Shown: positions 53,975 to 63,545, numbered from the stretch's first letter. The stretch is DNA of 64,000 bases from Chloroflexi bacterium CFX4 (GCA_021404685.1 QWHC01000011.1:208662-272661); one strand, 5' to 3'. The notes: generated from the sequence alone by a model not told the origin. Numbers and translations: made by a program.

Positions 53975-54691
53975 ATGACCGATCAAAACGCACCGCTTCA
54001 GCGCGTGCTGGTAATCTACGCACACCCAGATGACCCTGAATTTTTCAGCGGCGGCGTGTTGGCAAAGTGGGCCACGGAAGGCAAGCACATCAGCTATGCT
54101 TTAGCGACCAGCGGCGATAAGGGTAGCGATGACCCTGAAATGACTGCTGAGCGCCTGATCGCCATACGCGAGGCGGAACAGCGCGCCGCGGCTGCCTGCA
54201 TGGGATCGGACACCGTGATCTTTTTGCGCTATCCCGATGGCGAGCTAGAGCATACCTTACGCCTACGCCGTGACCTGACGCGCCTGATCCGCCAACTGCG
54301 CCCTGATATTGTGGTGACCAACGATCCACAAACGGTCTGGACGCGCACAGGCGGCATTAATCACCCTGATCACCGCGCCATTGGTGAGGCTGCTCTTGCC
54401 GCGATCTATCCCTCAGCGCGAGATCGGCATACGTTTGTGGAGCTTTGGCGCGATGAAGGCTTAGCGCCGCACAAAGTGCGCCGCGTCTACCTTGCAGGCA
54501 CGCTTGATCCCAACCTCAGGGTGGATATTACCGCCTACCTTGAGCGCAAGATCGAGGCGATCAGCCAGCACCGCAGCCAAGTGAAGGATTTTGAGGCGCT
54601 TGCCAAACGGCTGCGCGAAAGCAATGACGCTGACTTTGAGAGCGAACCGCCCATCTACAGCGAGGCGTACCGCGTGCTGAGTTTGCGCTAA
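53975..54691 (+). CDS. PIG-L/LmbE-family deacetylase
   Basis: A 238-residue zinc hydrolase. The AHPDDPEF motif (residues about 16-23) and the NHPDHRA motif (about 129-135) supply the Zn ligands and catalytic Asp. PIG-L proteins deacetylate N-acetylglucosaminyl compounds, including mycothiol and bacillithiol precursors and GPI-like lipids; the exact substrate is unknown. It follows ricT by 9 bases and probably shares its promoter. Confidence 0.9.
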   Translation: MTDQNAPLQRVLVIYAHPDDPEFFSGGVLAKWATEGKHISYALATSGDKGSDDPEMTAERLIAIREAEQRAAAACMGSDTVIFLRYPDGELEHTLRLRRDLTRLIRQLRPDIVVTNDPQTVWTRTGGINHPDHRAIGEAALAAIYPSARDRHTFVELWRDEGLAPHKVRRVYLAGTLDPNLRVDITAYLERKIEAISQHRSQVKDFEALAKRLRESNDADFESEPPIYSEAYRVLSLR

Positions 54692-54728
54692 AAAGGTGGT
54701 GAGAGTCAAGCGCTCTTACCACCTGCCA

Positions 54729-56201
54729 CTACTGCGCGGGCTTCACTGCGATTACAGTCTCGTTTTGCAGCAGCGCAACCGAGCCGTTCTCGTTCAGGCG
54801 GAAGGCGAAAACCTCGTTCATCAACCCTGTCATGTTGGCGATGAACGCGCGCGGCGCGAACTCTACCAACTCGAAGGACATGCTGACGCCCTGTTGCACA
54901 ATATCCGCATAAAGCCCACCATCACGCACGTTGATCTCAATCTGGGCAAACAGGCTGGCATACTTGCCTGCATAGGCTGCATAGTGGCTTGGATCAGGCG
55001 TGAAGCTACGCAGCGCGGCGAAACGCTCCGCACGCGCTTTCGGATCAAAGGCTTTGAAGCCTGCCGTGAGCGTCTCAAGGCTATCGGCACGCTGCGGATT
55101 GATGGTCAGGTACAGCACGCCTGCCGCAAGCATTTCAACCACATTCGGATTATCGCCCTGATCGCCATTGGAGAGGATGATCACGGCGGTTTGCTGCTCA
55201 GGCGCCATCGCCAACATCGCAGCAAAGCCATCTATGGCGCCGTTGTGCCAGACCGTTTGAAAGCCTTCCAGTTCGGTGGTCACCCAGCCTAAGCCATAGC
55301 CATTTTTGATCGGCGTATGCATCTCGGTCAGGCTTTTGGCAGAGATGATCGGCGTGTTTTGGAAAGTGCCATCGCCCATCTGGAAAATGGCGTAGTTTGC
55401 CATCTCCAAAACGTTTGCGGTCACTGCGCCAGCCGGCGCGATGACCTGATCCAGATATGCGAAAAAGGGGATGCGCTGTGCGCCCTTCCGCACATCAAAG
55501 CGGTGCGGTGCGGCAAAATCGTCGGTTTGCTGCATGGCAGCATAGCTGAGCGTTGCGGTTGGCATTGCCAGCGGCGCAAGGACCGCTTCGCGCAGATACT
55601 CGGCATAAGGCTTGCCCGTCACACGCTCCAAGACGACACCCGCCAAGGCATAGCCCCAGTTGTTGTACTCATAGCGCGTGCCGAGCGCACTGCGGATAGG
55701 CTGTGTGGCAAGGTATGCCAACATGCCTTCAGCATCGGTCACCTCGCCGTTGTACCACGCCAATTCGGCAAGTGGTATGCCGCTGGTGTGGCTGAACAGA
55801 TGGCGTAGCGTCACGGCATTGGCGTGCGCTGCGTCGCGCAGAGTAAATTCGGGCAGGTATTCCACAATAGGCGCATCAAGGCTGAGTTTGCCCGCTTCCA
55901 CAAGGCGCATGGCAGCCAACACCGTCATAGATTTGGTGATTGACCCAATGCTAAAGTGCGTCTGCGGCGTGACGGGTGCGTTGGACTCCATATCGCGCAC
56001 GCCGTAGCCTTTGGCGAAGATCACTTCACCCTCGCGCACAATTGCCACGCCCATGCCAGTTATTTCATAAAGCTGCTGCATACTGGTTAGGTAGGCATCC
56101 ACGCTTTGCGAGTCAAAGGTGCTTTGTGCGTATGCCGTGCTGCCAAGTGCCAACATCAGCACAAGCACCAGAAGGCTAAACACACGGAAAGGACGGCGCA
56201 T
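54729..56201 (-). CDS. Serine hydrolase of the beta-lactamase/class C-like family
   Basis: A 490-residue exported protein: a signal peptide (ending near AYAQS), then a serine hydrolase domain with SxxK at SITK (FSIGSITKSMTV), the YxN element in EYNNWGYALAG, and an HNG triad element (VWHNGAIDGFAAML). The final 110 residues are a separate beta-rich domain of the kind found in bacterial DUF3471-type hydrolases. Such enzymes are esterases or D-amino-acid peptidases rather than resistance beta-lactamases. It stands alone. Confidence 0.85.
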   Translation of the reverse strand: MRRPFRVFSLLVLVLMLALGSTAYAQSTFDSQSVDAYLTSMQQLYEITGMGVAIVREGEVIFAKGYGVRDMESNAPVTPQTHFSIGSITKSMTVLAAMRLVEAGKLSLDAPIVEYLPEFTLRDAAHANAVTLRHLFSHTSGIPLAELAWYNGEVTDAEGMLAYLATQPIRSALGTRYEYNNWGYALAGVVLERVTGKPYAEYLREAVLAPLAMPTATLSYAAMQQTDDFAAPHRFDVRKGAQRIPFFAYLDQVIAPAGAVTANVLEMANYAIFQMGDGTFQNTPIISAKSLTEMHTPIKNGYGLGWVTTELEGFQTVWHNGAIDGFAAMLAMAPEQQTAVIILSNGDQGDNPNVVEMLAAGVLYLTINPQRADSLETLTAGFKAFDPKARAERFAALRSFTPDPSHYAAYAGKYASLFAQIEINVRDGGLYADIVQQGVSMSFELVEFAPRAFIANMTGLMNEVFAFRLNENGSVALLQNETVIAVKPAQ

Positions 56202-56286
56202 GTTGTTTTCTCCCTAATTGTATTTCCATGTGATTCTACGCAAAACGTGCGCTAAAGTTGTGGCGCGGACGCCTTGTTCAGGGACT

Positions 56287-57274
56287 TTAGTCCGCCCACG
56301 CCAATTGGCTAAGCTGCCCGCCCTGCACCACCTGAAAGACGCGCCCATCGCTCACTCGCACAATGGAGAGCGCCGTAAAGAGGCTGCGGTAGGGCGCGAT
56401 AAAGGCAATGAAGGCGTCATCCGGTGACCATGCAAACGGCTCACCTAGCACGAGGGCATCCGCCAGTTGGCGTTCTGTGCGGTCAGCAAGCCTGATCAGG
56501 TGCAAGCGCGCAGAGCGTTCACCCGCATCCTGCCGCAAAAAAGCGGTAGATTGCCCATCCGACGACCAGCGCGGCATGGAAGCATCGCCCATGCCATGCG
56601 TTAAGCGCTCAAGCTGCGTGCCATCAGGCTTGATCAGATAAAGTGCCGTTTGGTTGCTCAAGCGATTGATGAGGACGATCTGGCTGCGCTCAGCTTCTTG
56701 CTCTGTGAAGGCGATCTGATCGCCTGAGGGCGAAAAGGTCGGCGCAAACTGTGAGGCATCGGTTGCCGCCGTCAGTGCTGTGGCGGCGTTCGTCGCCAAG
56801 TCCACCTGCTGAAGCACAGTTTTCCCGTCGCGGTCTGCTGCGTAGAGCAGCCGTTTGCCATCGGGCGACCAGACAGGTGCATCAAAGCGCCAGGCATCGT
56901 CAGCGATCATGTCCAAGATGAATAGTCGGCTGCTGTGCGCTGCCTTCTAGGTAGGCAAGAGCGCGTCCATCAGGCGACCAGGCAGGCTTGCTGTGGACGC
57001 ACGAGATCGCTTCCGCGTCACAGCGCAGGTCAGCCGCTAAGGGCTGCTCAGTGCGTGGCTGCGCCGTAAACGTCATCAGGTGAAGTGGCATTGCGCCGCC
57101 GCTGAGCGCTTTCGTGAAGGCGAGTTTGCCGCGCAAGCCTTCGGGCAGGGCAGTCGGTGGCGGTTGCCCATTCACCACCCACCGCGAGAACAGCGTAAAC
57201 ATAGCAAGCGCAATGAGGAAGCTGTATGTGTAGGCGCGCATTCGCCGCTGTGGTAGAAGCGTCATCAGAGTCAC
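56287..57274 (-). pseudogene. TolB-like propeller protein, split by a frameshift
   Basis: The N-terminal frame (57274-56900) encodes a membrane helix (about 12-30), then the start of a propeller with PAWSPDGRALAYLEGS, and ends GHDR. The next frame (to 56287) takes up with DMIADDAWRFDAPVWSPDGKRLLYAAD and continues through three or four WSPDG-type blades to the end. One frame change at about 56900-56915 joins them into a single protein of about 330 residues. It is paralogous in layout to the intact 358-residue gene at 58318-59394. Alternatively the second half starts at TTG 56916 as an overlapping gene, but it would then lack an export signal. Confidence 0.65.
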
Positions 57275-58324
57275 CTATTGGGTTGCGGTGTGATGGTAAG
57301 CGGCGGCTCTGGCGTAATCGTGGTAGGCGGTAAGGGCGGCGGCGTGGGTGGACGGGATGGCTGCGGATGCGGCGGCACAATGCCCTGTTCAATGGCATAA
57401 TCGCCATATTCGCCTGCACGCCCGTGCATGGCAAAGACCATTGCCCAGCTAATGGCGATGCGGTGATTAAGCTGCCCAAAATCTAAGTCTCCGCCCATAA
57501 AGCCGTTGACGGCACGCTGAGCGCGCTCAATATCACTCAGATCGGCTATGAAAGGCGCACCCATCGCCAGCCCAGGCGCACGGTTAATGTTCAAGAGACC
57601 ATTGATGGTGCGGACATCGCTTTCCGTGATCTGACCATTGGCGAGGGCGCTCTGTATAATGCGTTCGACCTCTTGCTGCTCACGGCGCACCATGTCTAAA
57701 TCCCACGCCAACGCCGAATCAACCGGCTGCCCTGTCAATGGGCTAATCAGCCGCCCATCGGGTGCAACCAGATCGCCGTTTGTGAGTCCCGTATAAATAC
57801 CTTGATTGAGGCTGAAAAGGTCAGCGCCGATAGTGTTTAATAGTTCAGCAGCATTGGGGGATAAATTCATCCCCAAGAGATCGAGGATACCACTAAATCG
57901 CTCGCTCATGCAGAATATCTGTCACTTTGGCAGCCGCGTTGTAGAAACGGATGCCGCCGCGTTCGCCGCCCAAAGCACGCAGCGCTTCTGCCCACTGCGA
58001 ATAAACCTCGCTGCGTCGGCTTGGATTGACGGGATCAGGTTCGCCTTCGCCACCTTCACCTTGTTGGTTCACCATTTTTGCGAAGCCCACGGGCTTGCCC
58101 GCCAAAACGAAATCACCGGCACCGCCCACAAAGAGCGCGCCTGCCTCACGCTCTGCCGCCTGAAAGCGCTCGGCAAGCGTCCCTGTGCAGTGGCAAGCTT
58201 CTTCCAATGCCTTCACAAGGCGCTCCACCGCCGGCAGCACGTCCGCGTTCATCTCCGCGTAGAACTGGTCAGCGCCGCGCCCGCGCCACGCGCCGCCTTG
58301 CAAGTGTTCCATCTGCCTCACCAA
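57271..58324 (-). pseudogene. Truncated and frameshifted WXG-headed protein
   Basis: The first frame (58324-57893) begins within the WXG head at RQMEHLQGGAWRGRG. The first 35 residues of the head seen in the other two copies are absent, and the join lies at the stop of the upstream propeller gene. It runs to SEVYSQWAEAL and IRFYNAAAKVTDIL. The second frame (57909-57271) overlaps by 17 bases and continues with DLFSLNQGIYTG, SALAWDLDMVRREQ and LNHRIAISWAMVF. All of these align in order with the intact protein at 59412-60809 (SETYAEWHEDL, IKFYAAAALVTNLL, ELFRLNERIYNL, SALEWDIAMVMREQ, HHRVAIGIAMVF). I read it as a decayed paralogue that has lost its 5' end and frame. Confidence 0.7.
58115..58320. 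repeat. WXG-head repeat, copy 1 (short)
   Basis: About 200 bases encoding the second half of the WXG head are nearly identical to the two other copies. The match stops at the propeller gene stop, where the first half of the head has been lost. Confidence 0.8.
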
Positions 58325-59394
58325 GCTATCCCGACCACATATTCATCCTCACCTGTCAGGCGGCGCACCTTGCCGCTACCATCCAGCGGCAGCACCTCAA
58401 GCCAGTTATTACGGATGAAGGCAAGATGCTGACCATCAGGCGAAATGCTCACCTGACTGACAGGCGTGCCACTGCCAAACACTTTCTGAATGACGCCATC
58501 TGCCACTGTCACAGTGAACAGGTTGCGCCCATCGGAATAGAGCAGGCGGTCACCCTGTGGCAGCCATGCCAGACCGAGACATGGTATCGTTGAAGGAGTG
58601 AGTTGTTTCCGAGTCTGCCCGCTGCGATCCGCAATAAACAGTTGTCTCCGCTCACAGTATACGATCTGATGACCATCTGGCGACCACACAGCACTATCTA
58701 CCTGAGAACTGCTTTGGACTTCGATGAGCGACAGGTTAGCGAGATTCAGGTGATAAGTGGTCATCGGAGACTCAAACGGCTTGTTAGGATCATAGGCAGC
58801 ACTGTTAAACGTGATGTACTCGCCCTGTGGATCAACATCTAGGGCAACCTGCCATGCATCCAATTCAGGCAGAAGAACACGCGGTGTTTTCTCACCATCA
58901 AGCGCTATCATGTAGAGCCTAGATGGTATAGATAGGACTCCAGGCTGTGTACTTTGCGAGTAAACCAGCCAGCGCTCATCTGGAGAAACAGACAAACCTA
59001 TCAGACCGCCATCTACAATCTTTTTAGAGGCTGCCCCTTCTCTTAGATCGAGGAGATATAGCCCAAAGCCACCTTCGACTTGGGCATAATAGACGACTTG
59101 ATTACGTTCGGGCAACCACTCAAAGCCAAGAAATTGGCAAAGCCCTACCCTGCATTCGTTGAATGTGATCTCAGCCATGCGTTGGCGCTCGCCCGTCTTA
59201 GGCTGAAGTACGAAGAACTGGATATGATGGGTGAAGTACGTCTCAATTATCCCAAAGCCACGATCACGCTGAAGGCGGCTGAGCTGTTGTGTTGCGAAAA
59301 GCAGCGGCGATGCCTCCTCAGCTCCAGCAGGCGACATGAGCGCAACACCACTCCACAGGAGCAGCAGAATGCTAAGCACGCGCTTAAAGGACAT
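58318..59394 (-). CDS. Exported TolB-like beta-propeller protein
   Basis: A 358-residue protein with a signal peptide (cleavage near PAGAEE) and propeller repeats: LSVSPDERWLVYSQS, LDVDPQGEYITFNSA, AVWSPDGHQIVYCERRQLFIAD, LAWLPQGDRLLYSDGRNLFTV, VSISPDGQHLAFIRN. These are TolB/WD40-like (PD40) blades that bind proteins or ligands outside the membrane. GGAG precedes the ATG. It lies 17 bases after the WXG-headed gene 59412-60809, so the pair forms a module repeated in decayed form downstream. Confidence 0.75.
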   Translation of the reverse strand: MSFKRVLSILLLLWSGVALMSPAGAEEASPLLFATQQLSRLQRDRGFGIIETYFTHHIQFFVLQPKTGERQRMAEITFNECRVGLCQFLGFEWLPERNQVVYYAQVEGGFGLYLLDLREGAASKKIVDGGLIGLSVSPDERWLVYSQSTQPGVLSIPSRLYMIALDGEKTPRVLLPELDAWQVALDVDPQGEYITFNSAAYDPNKPFESPMTTYHLNLANLSLIEVQSSSQVDSAVWSPDGHQIVYCERRQLFIADRSGQTRKQLTPSTIPCLGLAWLPQGDRLLYSDGRNLFTVTVADGVIQKVFGSGTPVSQVSISPDGQHLAFIRNNWLEVLPLDGSGKVRRLTGEDEYVVGIAW

Positions 59395-59411
59395 ACTTTA
59401 CTCCTGAATCA

Positions 59412-60809
59412 CTAGCGCTGTGGCGGTGCGGGCTGTGAGCCATCAGGTGTGTACAACAGCGGCGCATCAAAATTCTGCTGATTTTGGGCAACAACCTGCT
59501 GAACATACGCAACATACGCTGCTTCGCTGTACCCATGCTGCTGAAATACCATGGCGATGCCTATCGCAACCCGATGATGGATTTCATCGAAATTGAGGTT
59601 ACCGTTGCCCACCAGCGTCATGCCAGCACTTGAAAGTGCGTTCTTAGCCCAGTTGACTACTGTGAAGTCAGCGCCAAGAACTTTGCCTATTTCTGCAAGG
59701 ATAGACGGCTCAAAAACACTGCTCATTCCCAGTAGATAGTTGTTGCCTAGAACACCTTGATTTTTCTGGTCATTTGACAGTGGATTATTGTTTAACAGTC
59801 CACCGACCTCTGTTTGCTCACGCATGACCATCGCAATATCCCATTCTAAAGCGCTGGAGACAGTCTTTACTTGAAGGGGCGAGCCATTTTGCATGACAAT
59901 GTTTCCGTCAGGATCAAGGAGTTGCCCATCAGCATTGACTGTGTAGCCGTTCTCGAGGTAAGACAAAATATCCACGCCACCATATCCTTGATGCGGGCTG
60001 ATAAGCAGATCGGTGCCAGCGATTTCAAACCGCCCGCCCCTGAGCAGATTATAAATGCGCTCGTTCAGGCGAAATAACTCCTCGCCGATAAAATCATTGA
60101 GCGGCTTAGATTCAATAATGGACTGCGCTATGTAGTGCGCTAAAGCCTCATGGTTTGGATCCACAAGAGATTGACCTAACATCTGCAATAATCCCCAAAC
60201 AGGAACTGACGGGAAAAATGCCATAAGGATAGCTACATCCAGTTTGTCAGCCGCGCCTCCTAACAAATTTGTGACAAGCGCAGCTGCTGCATAAAACTTA
60301 ATATCCTTTCGTGTGGAGCTGTCATTTGCCAAGTCCTCATGCCACTCGGCATAGGTTTCACTACGATCTTGGGCTGTGTCAGGCACGCCATCGCCGTCGC
60401 TATCCTTGCCATCACCCTCCTGATAGACGCCTTCGCGCTCAAAAGGTTTGGCATAACTTGCCAGCATATAACCGTCGCCAGCGCTCACAGCTTCAAATGC
60501 ACCCTCGCCGCCCACAAAGAGCGCCCCTGCCTCACGTTCGGCAGCCTGAAAGCGCTCGGCAAGCGTCCCTGTGCAGTGGCAGGCTTCCTCCAACGCCGCC
60601 ACCAACCGACTCACCGACGGCAGCACAAAGTCCTTCATCTCCATGTAGAAGGCATTAGCGCCGCGCCCGCGCCACGCGCCGCCTTGCAAGTGTTCCATCT
60701 GCCGCTGAAGGCTGTTCAGCAGCCCACGAATACTCTCTGCCGATCCCGAAAAGCACGCTGAACACTCCTTGCCCGCCTCGTAATCCATGCGGATGTGAGA
60801 AGCACCCAT
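59412..60809 (-). CDS. WXG100-headed protein with long helical tail
   Basis: 465 residues from the ATG at 60809, where similarity to the third copy begins; the frame is open to 60863. The head (1-100) is a WXG100-like helical hairpin: ECSACFSGSAESIRGLLNSL, the turn GGAWRGRG (W46-G48), ANAFYMEM and a second helix with CHCTGTLAERFQAAEREAGALF. A TSP3-like calcium motif DSDGDGVPD lies near 135. The tail (about 150-465) is mostly helical, with no recognised catalytic motif. WXG proteins are exported by type VII-like systems and often carry toxin tails. No such secretion genes are in the window. The activity of the tail is unknown. Confidence 0.65.
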   Translation of the reverse strand: MGASHIRMDYEAGKECSACFSGSAESIRGLLNSLQRQMEHLQGGAWRGRGANAFYMEMKDFVLPSVSRLVAALEEACHCTGTLAERFQAAEREAGALFVGGEGAFEAVSAGDGYMLASYAKPFEREGVYQEGDGKDSDGDGVPDTAQDRSETYAEWHEDLANDSSTRKDIKFYAAAALVTNLLGGAADKLDVAILMAFFPSVPVWGLLQMLGQSLVDPNHEALAHYIAQSIIESKPLNDFIGEELFRLNERIYNLLRGGRFEIAGTDLLISPHQGYGGVDILSYLENGYTVNADGQLLDPDGNIVMQNGSPLQVKTVSSALEWDIAMVMREQTEVGGLLNNNPLSNDQKNQGVLGNNYLLGMSSVFEPSILAEIGKVLGADFTVVNWAKNALSSAGMTLVGNGNLNFDEIHHRVAIGIAMVFQQHGYSEAAYVAYVQQVVAQNQQNFDAPLLYTPDGSQPAPPQR

Positions 60810-60835
60810 ACACACCACGCCTGCTGCTTCACTCG
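60505..60835. repeat. WXG-head repeat, copy 2 (full)
   Basis: About 300 bases of shared sequence covering the complete head. Similarity to copy 3 is strongest between 60662 and 60812, with only a handful of differences in about 150 bases, and ends a few bases before the ATG. Confidence 0.8.
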
Positions 60836-61449
60836 GTTTGCGTTTCCCACTGTGCCAGTTCAAAGCGCAAGCCGGTTAGCCCCTGTTGTTCAATTAGCCT
60901 CTTGAACTCGTCTGAAACATAAATTTCAACATAATTAAATAAGGGTAGCCTGAAAATGTGCTGTCCTTCCAGACAGCCTGTGCGAAACACATAGCGTCGC
61001 ACAGCTTTTACCGCGCCACTATCCCAATAGGTGAACTCCGAACGCTCATAATCAAGGCATTCTGCCACAGTTAGAACATTCAATAGCCAGAGTGACCGCT
61101 GTGGCTCGTTTGGGCAGTCTAGCGGCAAAAATTCAACTGCTTGCCCAACTAATGGCTCAAGCGCTTCTCGTGCTACGGCATCACAAATGAGTATATCTGA
61201 AAGCTCGCTGAAGTTACTCGACCGAAGAAAGGAATAAGGGAATTCAGGGCTTTCGACTTCTCGGACAATTTCGTCATCCCGCATAAACCTTACTTTTGGT
61301 GCTTGCCACTCTGTAGACAAACGATTAGGTATACCTCTTCTAATGACGCCGAGATGATCTTCATCCCACAAACGGCTTTTATCAACCAGTAGCAGTGGTG
61401 CATAGGCTGTGTCAAATCTAGGATACCAAAAGCGCATGAAGTACCTCAT
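60829..61449 (-). CDS. Imm11-like (DUF1629) immunity protein
   Basis: A 206-residue cytoplasmic protein. The C-terminal half has LNVLTVAECLDYERSEFTYW, then HIFRLPLFNYVEIYVSDEF and LIEQQGLTGLRFELAQ, the pattern of the DUF1629/Imm11 family in which IFRL, YVSD(EF)K and the GLxGLxF ending recur. Imm11 proteins neutralise toxins of polymorphic systems and often follow AHH nucleases, which is the case here (7 bases downstream of the AHH frame). A second start, ATG at 61437, has a better ribosome-binding site (GAGG). The function is inferred from family and position. Confidence 0.65.
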   Translation of the reverse strand: MRYFMRFWYPRFDTAYAPLLLVDKSRLWDEDHLGVIRRGIPNRLSTEWQAPKVRFMRDDEIVREVESPEFPYSFLRSSNFSELSDILICDAVAREALEPLVGQAVEFLPLDCPNEPQRSLWLLNVLTVAECLDYERSEFTYWDSGAVKAVRRYVFRTGCLEGQHIFRLPLFNYVEIYVSDEFKRLIEQQGLTGLRFELAQWETQTE

Positions 61450-61456
61450 TTCAATC

Positions 61457-61858
61457 CTACTGCCCGTAATTGCGGATGTACTCTACGACCTGTTGTGCAA
61501 GGGTTTGCGCCTCATCTCGACTATTGGGAAGCGGCAGACGATCTATTTCGCGGGCAAGATCATTTAGAAAAGCAACAGCACCTTCTGTTGATTCGATTGT
61601 CCTTAGGCGGTCACGTAATGCATCGAAATAGCGTTGCGTATGAATATAGTCATGAATTTGTGTGTTCATCCCGACGCCGTTGTAAATGGAGTTTGGGTGA
61701 ATGCCTAGCTCCATCAAACGTTCTCTTGCGTCGGCAGCACCGGGATTGGCGGCAGGCACGATGTGGTGTAAGTGTTCGCCCGCACTCGGCTTGCGAAAAC
61801 TCACATCCACGCCGTTGGCGCTACGGCTGGCTTTCAAATGGAATTTCGAGCGTTTCAT
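61457..61858 (-). CDS. Orphan AHH-type nuclease toxin domain
   Basis: A 133-residue protein with the AHH signature of the HNH/EndoVII nuclease superfamily: GEHLHHIVPAANPGAADARE, LGIHPNSIYNGVGM and a following HDYIHTQRYFDALR, giving the paired His and the C-terminal His. AHH domains are normally the C-terminal warhead of large polymorphic toxins that cut nucleic acid. Here there is no N-terminal delivery part, and the frame begins inside the end of the lipoprotein gene (38-base overlap), so it looks like a displaced cassette. Confidence 0.7.
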   Translation of the reverse strand: MKRSKFHLKASRSANGVDVSFRKPSAGEHLHHIVPAANPGAADARERLMELGIHPNSIYNGVGMNTQIHDYIHTQRYFDALRDRLRTIESTEGAVAFLNDLAREIDRLPLPNSRDEAQTLAQQVVEYIRNYGQ

Positions 61859-62468
61859 CGGCAGCTGCCCGTGTGTTTTCGGGATCAGTGTAGTAAAAGT
61901 TAGCAGTCCAGCCTTGTGGCGAGAGGCTTATGCCAATGCGATAACGTGGATACTGTGCCAAGTTCTGTTGTGCATAGTTGATAAAAACATCCTGTGCTTC
62001 TGTCAGGCTAATGGGCAAGTTTTGCCACATTGGCAAAGCAGCAGACAGCCAGCGTGTGCGTTGACTTGTTGTCTTTACGCTATTTCCGGGCAGATCGAAG
62101 AAGAAATCAGTATCCACAGAGACAAATTCATCATCTGAGTCGAGGATGACAACAGGCTTTTGGAGAGGATTAGCCGCAATAGTTACGATCATGTTTCTCA
62201 ATAGGCACTGACCAGCAGCGCATTCCAAGCGAACCCACAAATCACGTATAAAGGCTGTGCCACGATTGCCTATGCTACCCTGAACGTGGTTTAGCGCTGC
62301 ATTCACAAGATCATCCGATTGATAAGTGTCCGATTGAAAAAACCGATCCAATGGCATATTAACAGAAATTTCGGGAAACATAGCACTCTCACCATCTAAC
62401 AAAGAACAACTGGCTAGAAGAAGGCAAACGCTTAGTAGGGCAAAGTAGTTGTACAACGCTTTTCTCAT
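61821..62468 (-). CDS. Lipoprotein, possible immunity protein for a wall-active toxin
   Basis: A 215-residue protein with a lipoprotein signal (MRKALYNYFALLSVCLLLASC). The mature part has no recognised domain; it is of mixed alpha/beta type (YRIGISLSPQGWTANFYYTD near the end). Its ATG overlaps the stop of the transglycosylase-like frame by 4 bases, so it is coupled to that broken gene. A lipoprotein is the expected form of immunity protein against a toxin acting outside the membrane (inference from position only). Confidence 0.5.
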   Translation of the reverse strand: MRKALYNYFALLSVCLLLASCSLLDGESAMFPEISVNMPLDRFFQSDTYQSDDLVNAALNHVQGSIGNRGTAFIRDLWVRLECAAGQCLLRNMIVTIAANPLQKPVVILDSDDEFVSVDTDFFFDLPGNSVKTTSQRTRWLSAALPMWQNLPISLTEAQDVFINYAQQNLAQYPRYRIGISLSPQGWTANFYYTDPENTRAAADETLEIPFESQP

Positions 62469-63545
62469 TGTGCATACATCTCCTGATCAACACCCTTTCT
62501 GGCACCGCCCACATAATCTTCGTTAGCATCAATGGTTCTCAAAATTGCTTGGCGAATTTCATGGGGACTTTGCCCTATATTGACTCTGTCTTGCAAACGT
62601 GCCATGAATCCCTCAATGCCAGCGTTGTAGGTCACCAGCGTGAAATCATCAATTTGCTGAGGCGTAAGCTCAACGCCCCATGCTGCTAAGCTCTCCACAA
62701 TCCGTGCGCGTTGCCGCGGCGAGGAAGTTAAATTCACGGTCAGAAAATAGCTTCCAGATGACCTCACCTTTGATGAAATTGCCGTCACCATCGGTTATAT
62801 CGCTCATCCACTTGGCAAACCGCTCAGGATATTTCTCAAGATACGGAATTAATGTATCTGCTTTGATGTTCCCAATACCCGCCGAGACGCCTTCTCCACG
62901 CAGCGCGATTTTAAGCCGCCACAAAAGGTCTGACCACCAACCCGATGATGAGGTACTCCACTCACGTTCAAGCACCATCGTTAAGAGCAGCGGATCAACG
63001 CCCGTAATTGATGCAATTCGTCTGATTTCTTCTTCGCTCACACCGTTGGCTGACATGAAAGATGGTGTGCCGGGTCGGCTGACACATTGTGGTGGATAGG
63101 TGCCAACTTGAATGGACATCTGACTATCTAAACAGCGGTTCGGCGGTGGCGGCGTTGGCGTTCCTCTGCGTGGTGGTGTTGGGACGGGTACAGGGATGAC
63201 CGTCGGCGTAGGCGTGAAGGATGGCGTTAACTCGCTTATGCCACCGCCCACAAAGAGCGCACCTGCCTCGCGTTCGGCTGCCTGAAAGCGCTGCGCGATG
63301 CTATGTGTGGCGTGGCAGGCTTCCTCCAACGCCTTCACAAGGCGCTCCACCGACGGCAGCACTCAGTCTTTCATCTCCGCGTAGAACTGGTCAGCGCCGC
63401 GTCCGCGCCACGCGCCGCCTTGCAAGTGTTCCATCTGCCGCTGAAGGCTGTTTAGCAGCCCACGAATGCCATCTGCCGATCCCGAAAAGCACGCTGAACA
63501 CTCCTTGCCCGCCTCGTAATCCATGCGGATGTGAGAAGCACCCAT
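62465..63545 (-). pseudogene. WXG-headed transglycosylase-like toxin, broken twice
   Basis: The head starts at ATG 63545 and matches the intact copy (KECSACFSGSADGIRGLLNSL, GGAWRGRGADQFYAEMKD). An in-frame TGA (63365-63363) then replaces the Phe or Asp codon of the other copies. The frame resumes with VLPSVERLVKALEEACHATHSIAQRF, a Pro/Thr linker (about TPTPTVIPVPVPTPP) and a domain with TGVDPLLLTMVLEREWS, VSAGIGNIKADTLIPYL and FNFLAAATR. A frame change at about 62703-62710 then leads into RIVESLAAWGVELTPQQIDD and FTLVTYNAGIEGF. The order E, GIGNI, YNAG is that of lytic transglycosylases (E-S, GLMQI, AYNAG). So this was a wall-degrading effector and is now apparently inactive. Confidence 0.65.

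Noticed and set aside
54729..56201. Antibiotic-resistance beta-lactamase
   Set aside because: The protein is of the class C-like esterase/peptidase group with an added C-terminal domain and has no resistance context.
63363..63365. Selenocysteine at the in-frame TGA of the third WXG copy
   Set aside because: The other copies have Phe or Asp at this position and no stem-loop of SECIS type is evident after it; a nonsense mutation is simpler.
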